A stretch of 64,000 nt of DNA. Origin: Scatophagus argus. Its lineage: Eukaryota; Chordata; Actinopteri; Scatophagidae. Numbering within the stretch: the stretch's first letter is position 1; each line of letters begins with the position of its first letter. The stretch is from positions 14,486,318 through 14,550,317 of the forward strand of contig NC_058506.1 of assembly GCF_020382885.2 (NCBI RefSeq), read 5' to 3'. This document shows, one piece after another, positions 1 to 15,100 of this stretch. The translations under genes were made by a program, and so were the position numbers. The notes under the pieces are model-generated. The model worked only from the letters and a program-made list of their open reading frames with translations. It made no database searches and was not told the DNA's origin.

Positions 1-1123
1 GAGCAGCACCCAGTAACAGGCCCCAGCTGTAAGTCCGGTCTTCACTCCAACACAAGCAGCTGTTCCGCTGTCTTCTGCGACTCAATCCAACCTCTCATTT
101 CATTTACATGTCTTTATGAAAATGTGTTCTTGCAGTCCATTATCCATGTTCTTTGAGCAATTAGGATATTCAGCACTTGCTATTAGCCACCCTGAGAGTT
201 ATCCAGCACAGTACTGAGTGTGTTTGGCATCATCCTCTGTCTCTGTCTAAGCTTTGGGGACACTTTTGAAAACAGATCAAAGGTATGTGGTTGTCGCAAC
301 CAGATATAGACTGAAGAAACTGAGCAGTCCATTTCACTGGGCTAAGCTGGTGACATTAAACCATTGGCAGCCTTGGGAGTGTGGGAAATGGTGTTTGTGA
401 AAGGCTGCAAACATGAAGGTATCTAACTAACATGGAAGGAATCTCTGTCTACATTGGATTTCCCTGATGTTCATCCAATCAACTTCACACTTGGGTCCAT
501 TGCTGGTGACGCAACGAAGTTCAGAGTAGACTATGAAGTCGTTTGCCAACAGAGAAGGGTTCGCTTTGAATGGCGAGTGTCTGGAGTTAGTGAGCTTCAA
601 AGTCATTGAAGCTCACTGTATACTGTTGAGAAGTAGCAGAAGTAGAAGATTTTTTAGAAATTCGCAAATGTCAGTTGGAGTTTGTGTCCCGTTTTCTTAC
701 TTCTGGATCAGAAGAAGATGATCCAGTTCCATTCAGCTCTCTATAGGCCTGTTTTAGTACAAAAGAAATGTTTAACTTCATCTGAAAACATTAATAGTTT
801 AGCTGTTGGCTGTCTATTAAAATACCCATCAATCAATGTCTACCAGTCTTATGATCCGAATTCAGTTTTACTTCACAGTGTGTCTCTTATGGCAAAAGAA
901 CAGACACCAGTGAAAACTCAGCACTGCTGAGTAGCTTCAGTTTAGTCAGACAACAATGACTAAGAACAATGAGTGACAGACCAGCAGAGAGTGTGTGTGT
1001 GTGTTTGTGTGTGTGTGTGGTTAGAGACAACAGCCTTGGCATCACTGACCAGCTAAGCCAACTACAAAGCTGTTTTGGTTTGACCACCTGTTAGTGGTCC
1101 ATTCCTCCACCACTGGGAATCAC

Positions 1124-1124
<1 letters not shown>

Positions 1125-1161
<37 letters not shown>
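1125..1161. repeat. (CA)n microsatellite
   Basis: Uninterrupted AC dinucleotides in ebf1 intron 4. Confidence 0.95.
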
Positions 1162-1164
<3 letters not shown>

Positions 1165-2006
1165 GAGAGCATGCTTTATTGCTCCATGCAGTTTTGCATG
1201 AGTGCCTATACATATATGTACCTGTGCTGCTTTCCATTTGTTAATTTCACCCTCTCACTCACATATAAATCTCCCACTGACACACACGCAGACCAGCACA
1301 CATACAAACAGATGCCTAAAGGTGCAGCACATACTCGCCTGTATCAGCATCTTGAGGAAAATTCCTTTTCAAACTTAAAATCTATTTATGTTAAAAAATG
1401 TACAATGTGGACATACATGCATGCATGTGTCTGTGTGTGTTTGTGTGTGTGTGTGTTTTAAAACTCATCTTCCTTCCTTGGACTTCAAGGCCAGACTGTG
1501 CGTGCATTTGTGTGTCTGTAGCAGGCTGTCACCCCCACCAAGCTCAAACTAAACAGTGTTATTAGGGAACAGTGTGGTTCCTTAGGCCTGCCAGACACAC
1601 ACACACACGCACGCATGCGCACACACACACTCTGATTTACTCCTGATAAAAAACTCTCTGTTTTGTGTAGGAACATAAAAAGCAGTCTTCATTCCAACTG
1701 TTTACCTGAGGAACACTGAGCACAAAGACTAAAAGTGTCTGTCGGTCCTCTGTCTGTCGCTCAGTCTGCCTCTCTCCATCTCTTTCTCATAAAGGCACAT
1801 ATAAACAAAAACACAAACATTACCAGAAAAATTGGATCTGATCAGAAAACGCTTGCTACTCAACAGACCAAATCCCAGAGGTGCTGTTATATCTTTCCAC
1901 TTCCTACTGTGAGCAGCAGAATGACGCCCCTCTTCCTCAACACCCGCTCGCTGCCTCCTCGCTCTAATCACAGCGAGAGAAGTACAGGCAAAAGTGCCTG
2001 GAGACA

Positions 2007-2010
<4 letters not shown>

Positions 2011-2041
<31 letters not shown>
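2011..2041. repeat. (GT)n microsatellite
   Basis: Uninterrupted GT dinucleotides in ebf1 intron 4. Confidence 0.95.
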
Positions 2042-2042
<1 letters not shown>

Positions 2043-2200
2043 ATGGGTCGGGGCACACGGTGGAAACACCCACCCACAGACACATAAACAAGCATTTTGT
2101 GTGTGTGCAAGTACATGCAGAAAAAGGAGGGCGGCAGATCAGTGGAGCAGCTCATTGTCAGAGAGGTAACAGGAGAGGTGACAAACCTCTGAGGGAGACA

Positions 2201-2204
2201 GTGT

Positions 2205-2248
<44 letters not shown>
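2201..2248. repeat. (GT)n microsatellite abutting the ebf1 exon 4 donor
   Basis: A nearly pure GT tract on the plus strand. On the transcript strand it is a (CA)n run starting a few bases after the donor CAG|GTAGAC of exon 4. Confidence 0.95.
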
Positions 2249-2249
<1 letters not shown>

Positions 2250-2252
2250 TAC

Positions 2253-5062
<2,810 letters not shown>

Positions 5063-5659
5063 TAACAAATCCCCGTAGCTCGATGCCTGTCCGTCTGTTT
5101 CTCGGTCTGTCCCCTCCTGAGCTGTGCACTTGTTCTCAAGATCCTTCACTCGGATTCAAGAGGAGTAACGTGGCTGCGCTCGTTGCTGCTGCTTGAGCTT
5201 CGCCAAAAATAAAAAAAAAAAAAAGAAAAAAGAAAAATCGAGCGATTATTTATTGTCCTGAGGAGTTTGTGCTAAAACAAAGACGATATCACGTGGAAAT
5301 AGTAGAATCCAAAATGTACAAACACTTAATGCACGGATTTAAATCTCCAGAAGGAAGGCAGGACGCGGACGGTGTGAAAAGGTGTCAAAAAGTCACTCCT
5401 GGTGGGCTTAGACATCCGCAGTTTACGCTGTCAGGCAGAAAAGAGAGATCAACTATCACCCAGATCAGATGTCATCATCATCTGACACTTCTTTCTTCCT
5501 CTTTTCGCTCCTCGCTTTCTCGTCTTCTCTCTCAGCCCAGTGGTCCGGGACGCGATGGGGTCTTTGGTGTCCAGACCAGCGCAGCTTCCTGTCGACTCCC
5601 GAGCTCTCGCCACTCCGCTCCCTCTCTGAGGAAAACTCTCTGCGACTCTTCCCAAAGGA

Positions 5660-5696
<37 letters not shown>

Positions 5697-5960
5697 AGAA
5701 CCAAACACGGGCTTCTCCCGCCTCGGGGGGAGAGAGAGAGATAGAGGGAGAGAGAGAGCTAGGATGGGAAGGGAAAGAGGGGAGGGGGCCGGAGGAGAGG
5801 AGAGAGGGGAGACGCCCCCAAACAAAGGGAGAGTACAGTCAGCGACCAAGGAGCTCCTCTGCTCTGTCCCTCTGTCCTCCCCTGCCTGTCCTTGTCCAAG
5901 GGGACTTCGCAAAACGTCTCCTCTCTGTAAATGTGGAGATTAATGCTTGAAAATCGCCCG
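5063..5960 (-). promoter_or_regulatory. ebf1 5' leader and probable promoter region
   Basis: The GC-richer stretch upstream of the ebf1 ATG contains a (TC)n tract at 5660-5687, a (GA)-rich tract at about 5729-5830 and scattered CpGs. No TATA box is evident at a defined spacing. The transcription start cannot be fixed from sequence, so the limits are approximate. Confidence 0.4.
5660..5760. repeat. Facing (TC)n and (GA)n tracts
   Basis: About 28 bp of TC dinucleotides (5660-5687) are followed about 40 bp later by GA-rich repeats (about 5729-5760). The complementary tracts could pair in single strands. They lie in the ebf1 leader/promoter interval. Confidence 0.85.
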
Positions 5961-7740
5961 GGAAAGGTTGTCGGTGGCCGCGCAGAGCAGAGTCGGCTGC
6001 AGTGAGCCGTCATAAGTCCGACCTGGTCTTGGCACTTGAGCAGGGTGGACATTTCTCAGCATGTCAGAAAACCTGTTTTGAACACTCAAGTATCAGGCTT
6101 GAATGCAGAAACAAAAACAAAGAAAATAAACAAAAAACACACTTTTCAATCTTTCAGCAACTTCAAATCAAGGTGTGAAAATGTTGGCTTATTTCTCATT
6201 TTTATTTGGAAAACGAAGCTTTCTCCCGGCAAGAAATTTCTGTTAAAATTAACCAAAATTAATTCTTAATCTCAGAGACGCACACCGAAGGTTTTACTGA
6301 CTGAAATTTAAAGAAGTGGGGAACCAACCATCTTTGCGCATCAGTCTATTAGACCCATTTTAGCTACAGACATTTTGAATAATTTGATATGAAACCTCAG
6401 CCTGTGCATTTAGAAGTTTTATTTAGACTAACTGGTTAGGCTCAATTATAAAAGCCATATTTCATCGCCACAACATATCCCTGCTCACCATTGTCCTCCG
6501 TAGGCCTGCTTATTGCGGGCTATAGCGCCGCAAGACACACAAACAAAAGTGACAATAACAATAATTAGCTCAAAATAACAATGAACATAATTGAGGATAA
6601 TTGCTACCAGATTTCCACGCTTTGTCTCTCCCTGTAGCACCATCTGTTATTTGAAACAATTTATCACGCCGCCGAGAGGGAATCCAAACCCAATCCAAAT
6701 ATTAATAGATAATTCTGCGAAGTCTTTTAATAAAATAAAGCTACAGCGTATTGATCTGTCGAGGTGCAAAAGGTCAACAACTTTTGTATTATTCAGCTGG
6801 CTGTGGAAATGATTGGCAGGGTTAACTGGCGCAGTTCCAGGGTTTAAATTCCCAAAGGTTATTGAAAAAAACGCTCTTGACCTTGATTATGGAGAATAAA
6901 AGTCTTTTATGCTCCAGTTTCCTACTTATAGAGGGAGAAGCAGCCCGTGTAGGATTTAAGTGGTTTACAGCTAGAGAAAGAAATATATAAGAATGGAGGG
7001 GTGTTGAAGAGGCCCTGGTGTCTGGATCGATCGGAGCAAGTTTGTTCAATAATACATACGAAGATCTTTATGTCTGCCTGCTCACACGGGTGAATGAGGC
7101 AAATGCGCACTGCTGCAAACTCAAGGAATGAAAATGCGATTAATTCCACTGCAAGAATAAAACCTCACAATTTTAGAATTAGTGAAAAGTGATCCGCTAA
7201 AGGGATATTATCGATTAATGATCCTCCAGAAAGATTTGTTGATTTAGCTCCGATTGTGTCGGACTTTAAAGATGTAAGATCCCAAAGGATGTGTGAGAAT
7301 AGTCTGCTCAAATGCAAATGCTATTGGTATAAAAGGGTCACTTAAAGGTTGAGCTGAGCATCTTAGAGCCTACGTGGATATTAGATATTGGAGATTTCAA
7401 AATCGCGATTAAATCATGAGAAATAAGAGGAAGAAAAAAAAAATGAAACAAGCAAGTTGATGAAACAGAAACACGCATGAGACAAACAGGACAGGAACAA
7501 CATGGCAGATTACAGAACAGCAGAGCACATAAAACGGTACACTCACTGGTGTTTACGCTGAGTCTCCACGGTGCAGCCTCAGTCACAGTCCTCGTGTCCT
7601 GTTGGAGCAGCTCCTTCAGGTTTAAAACAACACAACAGCGCCATCTTGTGTCTGAGCCGGTGCACCAGCACACCAAAGCTGAAGCAGAAACATGTTGCTC
7701 TAAAACAGGCTACACGTATGGTGATAAGTCATAGGTTAAT
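5961..7740. other. Intergenic, ebf1 upstream flank; possible conserved non-coding DNA
   Basis: No gene is supported. The stretch 6540-7330 is AT-rich, non-repetitive and dense in TAAT/ATTA homeodomain-type cores (for example near 7138, 7213 and 6700). That is compatible with a developmental enhancer, but conservation cannot be seen from one sequence. Confidence 0.35.
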
Positions 7741-7749
7741 TCTCATTTT

Positions 7750-8447
7750 AGTGCTGCAGAAATGGTTGTCCTTCTTGAAGGTTCTCCCCTCTTCACAGAG
7801 CAATGCTGGAGCTCTGTCAGAGTGACCACTCGGTTGTTGGTCACCTCCCTGATTAAGGCCCTTCTACCCCGAGCATTCAGTTTAGTTGGGCCGCCAGCTC
7901 AAGGAAGAGTCCTGGTGGTTCAAAACTTCTTCCATTTATGGATAATGGAGGCTACTGTGCTCTTTAGACCTTTAATGCAGCAGAAATCTTTCTGTACCCT
8001 TCCCCAGATCTGTGCCTCAATACAATCCTGTCTCAACAAACTATTCCTTTGACTTCACGGTTTGGTTTGTGCTCTGACATGCACTGTCAACTGTGAGGGC
8101 TTATATGGACAGGTGTGTGCCTTTCCAAATCATGCCCAATCAACTGAACTTAGCACAGGTGCACTCAACTCGAGTTGTAGAAACCTCTGAAGGATGATCA
8201 ATGGAAACACCTGAGCTCATGAGCTCCTGAGTTTCATGGCAAAGAGTGTGAAAACCTATGTACCTGTGTATGTTACATTTTTTTCATTTTTAATAAATTT
8301 GCAAAAAATTCAAGCAACTTGTTTCACTTTGTCATTATGGGATATTTTGTGCAGAATTTTGAGGGAAAAACAAATCCAATCCATTTTAGAATGAGATTGT
8401 AACATAACAAAATGTGCAAAAAGTGAAGTGGTGGGATGCACTGTATA
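7750..8447 (-). mobile_element. Truncated Tc1/mariner DNA transposon
   Basis: The high-coordinate end carries a terminal inverted repeat typical of fish Tc1 elements, ending ATGCACTGTA at a TA dinucleotide (8436-8447), preceded on the plus strand by the AT-rich 'tttaataaatttgcaaaaa' zone (8290-8310). Reading the minus strand inward gives a decayed transposase start: STVASIIHKWKKF (near 7950), a GRRALIREVTNN stretch, VVTLTEL, then RRTTISAAL at about 7752-7777. Stops are present and homology ceases there, before the DDE catalytic part, so the element is dead and lacks its second end. It lies just beyond the likely rnf145 polyadenylation site. Confidence 0.85.
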
Positions 8448-8489
8448 ATAATAAGCTGTAAAATCCAAGCAGTTCAAAATATAGACAAG

Positions 8490-11400
8490 AGTCCAGAGCG
8501 GATGGTTCAGTTTTATTTCTGACATTCATTCTTTTCTGTAAAATAACCAAGGCAATGTCAGGCGTAAAATCCAAAACCAACTGTGGGGTATTTTAACAGA
8601 ACACAGCTGGCATTCAGAGTCAGGCTTTACAAAGCAGAATCAAACAAAAGAAGAAGAACTAAACAAGGATCGGCAGGGAGTCTCAGTCAGAGCAGCCCCG
8701 AACACGATCATCCAACATGTTAGTCAGAGGCAACAACACGAGACAGCAGTGCAGCGTCCTTTTCCAAAACACATTCAAACCAACCATGTGGTCAGAGAAC
8801 TCTGTGGCAGCTACAGATTCCAGTACCGTGTTTGCTAACATCTTCAATGTTACAGAGCAATGATTTTGCAAAGTACTGTCATAAATTTAGCCTCAGAAAC
8901 ATCAGGATTTCAGATGGGAGACTGACTTCAGCTATCATATTCATATTCCTCCTGGTTATGCCATTAAATTCAACGGAGGCAATATAATAGATGTATTTCA
9001 TTATTTGAGTATAAGAAAATGCAACAACAAGGGGGCATTTAGGGCACATCACCAACATTGGATTTAACAGTGTTATTTTACCCCAAAGTTGACAAGGTGC
9101 AATAATAAAAATTAAATTGACATTATGCAAATGCACTGTTTTACAATCTCAACGCACCCGAACGCTCCTGAAAGGAGGAGCTGCAATGCAGAAGTGATGT
9201 TGCTCAATGAAAACTAGTGGCAAGTTTGTGTGCTTGCAGCAAAGTACCGAATGGACAACTAACCTAAACAGACCCTGATGCATTTTGCATGAAGTCAATC
9301 CCAAAAGCTGAAATCTCAGACGTACAATGAAATGCACATGATGCATTTAAAGACTGAAAAGCCTAAAATGTGTAATGTCTACAAGCTCTCTACAGTTACC
9401 AGATAAAGAGGTTATATAGTCAAATATGGAATTTAGGCTGCCTAAAACATTTGATGTTAAACTGTCCCAGACTGTATGAAAAAAACATTTCACAGCTCAT
9501 AGCCTGGAAGTTATCTGCAACAAATGCAATTTCTCCAACATGGAGTATAAAAATAGCAAATACATCTGAAATCAACAGCTGGCAGGCTTCTCTGACGGTT
9601 ATTTATCGTTTAATGCTACCATGCACATTCTCGTACAGTTGCCAACGACACTTCTCACCGTGTGGAGCAGGTGACATCTCTGCTCGACACAGTTCAAATG
9701 CTCCACATTGACGAATGAGTGAGTATGTAGCCGTTTTAAAATGCCTGTAACCATTTCAGGCGCTTTGTTTGAAATGAAAAGTCTGAGGAATGGAGCTGAT
9801 GATAACATGAGAAGTCATTCAAGAGTACAGAAAGTCCTCATGTTCACCTTTCAGAGGAACATGTGCAAAATACATCAAACTCTACATTTAATCTTAAAAA
9901 AAAAAAAAAAAAAACTAACAAAAAAACCACAAACAGTTAAGCATTGGCCAGGTTTGATCCTACATTGATTATGTATTCATTCTAAGCCCTGCAGCCAACA
10001 CTTAGTTTCCAAAATCAACAATAAAGTCATTCATAGTAATAAGACCTTCAGCAATAGTGGTACTAATTAATACTGTTAAGGGTTAACTGATGCATCTCCT
10101 GTCCCTCTGCGCCATGCTGGTCCCACTCCTAACAGTAGAGGGCACCAGAGTGATCACACCAGCTTGAGGACGCATCATGCAGACTGGAGAAGCAGAAACA
10201 CTGGCTGGTCTCATGGGTCAGAAGGCTTGGTTTCCCAAAGCTTCCTGGCCAAAAGTTTGTCTTTGTTCACAGGCATGTAAAGTGACAAAGAACATCAAAC
10301 CACTAGGAAGCTGTGGGGAAATCCAGCCCTGACTTTACTTATATATGAACACTCCTGTGGTTTAATATAGATGCCATACAGATTAACATTTATATACACT
10401 ACACACAAACAGATCGGGCTGTTTCCTCGTACACAAATACATCAGAGGGCATTTGGTTACTGACAGCCACAGAACAGCTTTGGAGCGTTGCTAATATAAA
10501 TGACATTAGTGCAAGTGCAACCCAAACAAAACAAAACAAAAAAAAAATGGCAGAAGAATATTGGTAGCAAGGTTGGAGCACAGTGGGGACGAACAAATAA
10601 ATGCTATGGGAACAGTGGCAGCGTGCAAGCTCTACATTTAAACATCAGGACTCAGCATTCAACTCTTTCAATTAAACCTTCAGATTTTCCAACACACACT
10701 TCCACTCCTTGCTGCTCCATTTGTCCAAACGCTGGAGCCGACAGAGCGTGTGTGTGTGTTAGCATGTATCCCATCAAACGGCTCAGTTTGCTGGTAGTTA
10801 ACATGTCATGGAGTGAAGTGACTGAGCAGGAGGAGGACAATGATGGTCTCAGAAAACAAAGGGTGCGTTCTGGAGGTGCAAGATGATTGGCTCTTGCCAT
10901 GGAAGCATCAATTACAGTTGGCTTGATGACAAACTTGGGATGAAAAGTTGGAAAGCCTGCAACTACAAAGTTTGGCCTCCTTTCCGGCTCTGTGGGCTAA
11001 CTTACACACCACATTCTCACAATGCTTCAGGTCCAAATACAAACTAACTGTGGATTCTGTGGCATGTTATATCCGCCCTCTCCCCAGTCTTCGGTCTGTC
11101 TTCATTTTCAATAAAGAGGTAATGTAGAAATTACCTTAAAAATGACATTTCTTTACATTAATACAAAAGTTTGGCGATGAGGAGTGAAACTGCTTTTGCT
11201 GGGACCAGCCAAACAAGTTTGATTCAAATGTTGCAGCGGTATATTCGAGCAAGCTTGACACATGAAATGAATGTTACTCCATGTGAACACTTAAATAGTT
11301 TACACTATGTGTCCTCTGCTTAGCACCAGGCTTCAGGTCATGTGATGGCCTCAAGAAACGTCATTCATACATCTGTTAATGCTTAGTGTATTCACTAATA

Positions 11401-12159
11401 CACAACTAATGTCATCCAATAGTGAAAACCAAACACTGCTATCTTAACCGATGGAGAAATTTGTACTTGATGAAATGGTGTCTCTTTAAAATGCAACCGT
11501 CATTCATCGCTAGTCAATCAAGGCCGTCTACACCTTTGACCCATTTCTCCACAGATCATGGCACATGCAGGACTATAGAGGAAAACCAAAAAACTATGAA
11601 GTGTACAGCAATGAGAGTGGAGCTGCAACAACAAAGGCAGGGATGGGAGTAACCATCACACGAAATGTATGGGACTGAAATGAGAATGAAATAAGTATGA
11701 TTCTAGAAATGTCACTACAGGTCCAATATCAATGTAAAAATCTAGGAAACAGTGAAAAATGAGCCATGTGATAATTCCGTTTCATTCAGGATTTCACATT
11801 TCGTGGACATGATGTAGGATTACCAGTTATTTGTCAAAAAAAGGTCAAACAGTCAGACCTTGAGTTTCTAACTGTTTCCAAACTTAAGTAACGTCACAAT
11901 GTAAGATAATGTAACGTTTCTTTGTCTGTGAAGGACATGAGATGAGATAAATGCTTTCCCCTTTGTGTGTTCAGTATGAAAGCAGAAGAGGTTCAAAGTT
12001 GAATTTCTGACATGATAGGATAGCCAACCGCTGGACAAATAGAATATAGGCAGAATGTTGACAGATGAAGTAGCTGGATTGTGTGTTTATGTGTGCATGC
12101 GTGTATGTGGCGTGTGTTATGATGGAGCTCAGAGACTGTATGGAGGAGGACACTGCTCC
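8490..12159 (-). other. Probable rnf145 3' untranslated region
   Basis: No coding frame is supported in this 3.7 kb stretch downstream of the rnf145 stop. A minus-strand AATAAA lies at 8512-8517 (GAAATAAAACTG), and I did not find an earlier AATAAA on that strand in the interval. A long 3'UTR ending near 8490 is the simplest reading; an alternative site such as ATTAAA could shorten it. A poly-A run at 9897-9914 (plus strand) and AT-rich DNA lie inside it. Confidence 0.45.
8512..8517 (-). promoter_or_regulatory. Candidate polyadenylation signal AATAAA for rnf145
   Basis: Plus-strand TTTATT reads AATAAA on the transcript strand. Cleavage would be expected roughly 8485-8500. Confidence 0.45.
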
Positions 12160-15100
12160 TCAGAAGGGGGAACTTTGTTTCTCGGGTTGTGATGATGGAC
12201 CAGCACATGACTCCTGGCTGTCCAGCAGAAAGCCTGGGTTTAGCTGAGAGGCAGACTCAGGTTCAGCAGGGGTCATCTCTGCCTGTGCTGGCACATGAGA
12301 GGATGAATGATGAGAGCTGGAGGGGGTGGGGAGCATGTTCAATGTGTCAGAGGAAGAGAAGGAAGATGACGAGGGATGATTTGTGGGTGACTGGTTCTTA
12401 GACTCAGTCCCACCAAGTGGGGAAGGAAAAGAAGGTGAACATGATGATGGTGATGATAAGGATGATGATGATGATGAAGACTTCAGGCATTGGGGAGCTG
12501 AAGATAAACCAGAGGTTATTCCAGCTGTCATGACAGGTCCGTTATCTCCAGCCTGCTCTCCTGTTTCCGCGCCATCTTCCTGTCTCATGTTGGCTGCGGC
12601 TTCGTCCCGTCCTGCAGGGCTCTGGGTGGCTGCAGGGGTGTCTTGGTTGGGGACAGCAGTGGGTGGTGATTGGCTCTTGAGTTGAGAGTGACAGAGGGGA
12701 CATGTCTCCTGGACATAAAGCCATTTCTTCAGACAACCAGCGTGGAAGAAATGACTGCATGGAGTGATCACCGCACTATTCATGTCCTGGAAGGAATCAG
12801 CGTGCACACAAACAAACACACACACACAGTTGTTATGTTTCCTTTGACATTTTATTTGTTCAAAAGCATTTTGTTCTATATTAACATGTGTCAAATCTAA
12901 ATAAGCTTTAACCTGAAGTCTAGAACCAATTCTGGGATATGTACTCTCTTAAAATTAACACAAACAAATGACACCAGCACATACCTGGTAGCAGATAGCA
13001 CAGATGTCGTTGTACTGTTCGAGCTGCGTGTTGCTCGCTGTAGGGAGGCTTTTGATCTTGTTTACAGCATCTCTCCTGAGCAGGAAGCTCTGCCAGCCCA
13101 GCTGAGCTCGGAGCCAGACGTTGTAGTACGAATGGACCAGGATGATGGTGCTGCCCATCACACTCCACTCCCCAAATACTGTCTCTGACACGCCATAACA
13201 CACCACACACACCGCGACCTGACAAGAGAGGAGATCAGTGAGGCGAAGATGACTCAGTGTTATAAACACAATACTGAATAACAGCAAAGCTCCTGCCTTT
13301 GTCACATGCTGCCTTACGATACCATATACTGTGTGTGCATGTGTGACACTCACCAGGAACTCCAGCAATCTGTAGGTCCCATTGACACAGTAGATAACTT
13401 CATCCATGTTCTCCACTGGAGACTTACGAAACTCCTCCACCATGAAGAGAACGTAGATCAGCAAAGTGCCAAGGACCTGACAGAGAAGATTGTCATAACA
13501 TTTCGATGGAATTCAGTTTAATAATTAATTACAAAGCACAGACACTTCAGTACATAAAACAGTACTGATCTTTTTTGTATATACTGTATGTGTTTGCTGC
13601 AATCTGCTTGTGTTACCTGCAGCGAGGTGAGGATGGAGGAGGAGATTATGATGAGAAGCCAGAAGTCCATGTGGAAGAACTGACAGATCATATATGCCAT
13701 GTAGGCTGGAAAGATCAGCAAGAACAGACACAGAGACACTGCTCTGAAGTGCTTCCATAAACTCCTAAAAAGACAGGAGGAGGAGAAAACAAAAAAGGAC
13801 AATTAGCTTAATCTGTGCCAACATGAGAAATGGATTAAAACAATCAAAGGAAAATGATAATAAATAAAATTAGGAAAAAAACAAACATTTGAAAGAGATT
13901 TTCCTCAATAAAAAGAAGCATGGCAAATGTAGCTTACTTGTCTCTGGATGCTCCCAGGGCCAGGACTATGGGGTCAGCTATCTCCAGCATGGACTGCAGG
14001 ATGGAAGCAACAACAATGAAGAGGATGATGGAAAGCAAGAAGGCTCGGTGGATGACCTGAAGCTCGATGAGGCCCGTCTGGACAGCTAGGATCAGCAGGG
14101 TGATGCCTTCTGTCATCCCCCTGCAAACATGCAACGTGTTTAAAACTGTAGGCACATGCTGACAGCCACCCTCAGCAAACCCACTCACACACACAGCGAC
14201 TGACCTGTGCATGGTGTTGTCATTCATAAAAGCTCTGTAACCTTGAAGGTAGAACTTGCAGAGTGTGAGAACTCCCAGAGCAATGAAGGATACTGTAAAA
14301 ACCAGACCCAGCAGGGAGTACGGTGTACTACAACATTCTGCAACACTGAGGACAGGGAGGGAGGATAGACCATAGGTGAGGAGGAGAGAAGAAGGAGAGT
14401 AAAGGATAGTTACAAGACAAGGCAAATATGTATCATTAATTAATTAATTTACACTGGTACAGGTACAATAAAATAGTGCTGCCATGAGCTTTTAGCATCG
14501 TAACTGCAGAAGTACAATACTTCTAGGATGACAATGCCAGTTGTCAAGGCATTTCCACATAGACTGGCTGTTTGCATGACAGGGAGGGTCATGGTCATCT
14601 TTGTCTACTACACCAGGTAAAACTAACCAACCCTTTGATCCATGATCCAAGTATTTCAAAAACGAATTGCCTACTTTCCATTAAACTTACACTTTGACCT
14701 TAACTACTATCGCACTGTGTGTTTCTACATCTATCTAACATGACATCAACTTTCATGAAAATTGAATAAATTATAGATTATAAATAAATTATAGGTTTTC
14801 TATAGTCTACTTACAATATATGAGGCAATTAATATACAAAACACACTCTAAAGAGCCTCTGATGTCACACACAGTCTGACCTACGATCTTACCTGGTAAG
14901 AAAGAGGAAAAGGAGCCTCTCTCTTGAGGTAGGCTGGTCTCTGGTGCTGAAGTAGGAGTAGATCTGCAAGGCGAACAGCAGTAGCCAGAAACACATGAAG
15001 AGAACTGGGAGGACCAGCTGGTTCCATAGAGACATTCCCAAAGCTAGCAGCCCGTACACTTCCACCACCTGAGGGATACAGAGAGGGGGATGCAGTGATG

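Larger units (their letters stand above)
1..2252 (-). other. ebf1 intron 4, partial
   Basis: No further COE exon was found here; the next expected exon (AIVYEGQDKNPEMC region) does not appear on either strand. The stretch holds several dinucleotide repeats and a perfect 12-bp-arm inverted repeat at 589-617. The short open frames are explained by the microsatellites. Confidence 0.6.

Noticed and set aside
5465-5912. Several open frames over the (TC)n/(GA)n tract
   Set aside because: Encoded residues are RE/ER or SL repeats produced by the microsatellites.
13500-13525. CTGAATTCCAT match to the miR-146 seed region on the minus strand (human miR-146a lies in the wider 5q33 region)
   Set aside because: Only about 12 bases agree, the 5' end of the miRNA does not match and flanking sequence forms no hairpin.
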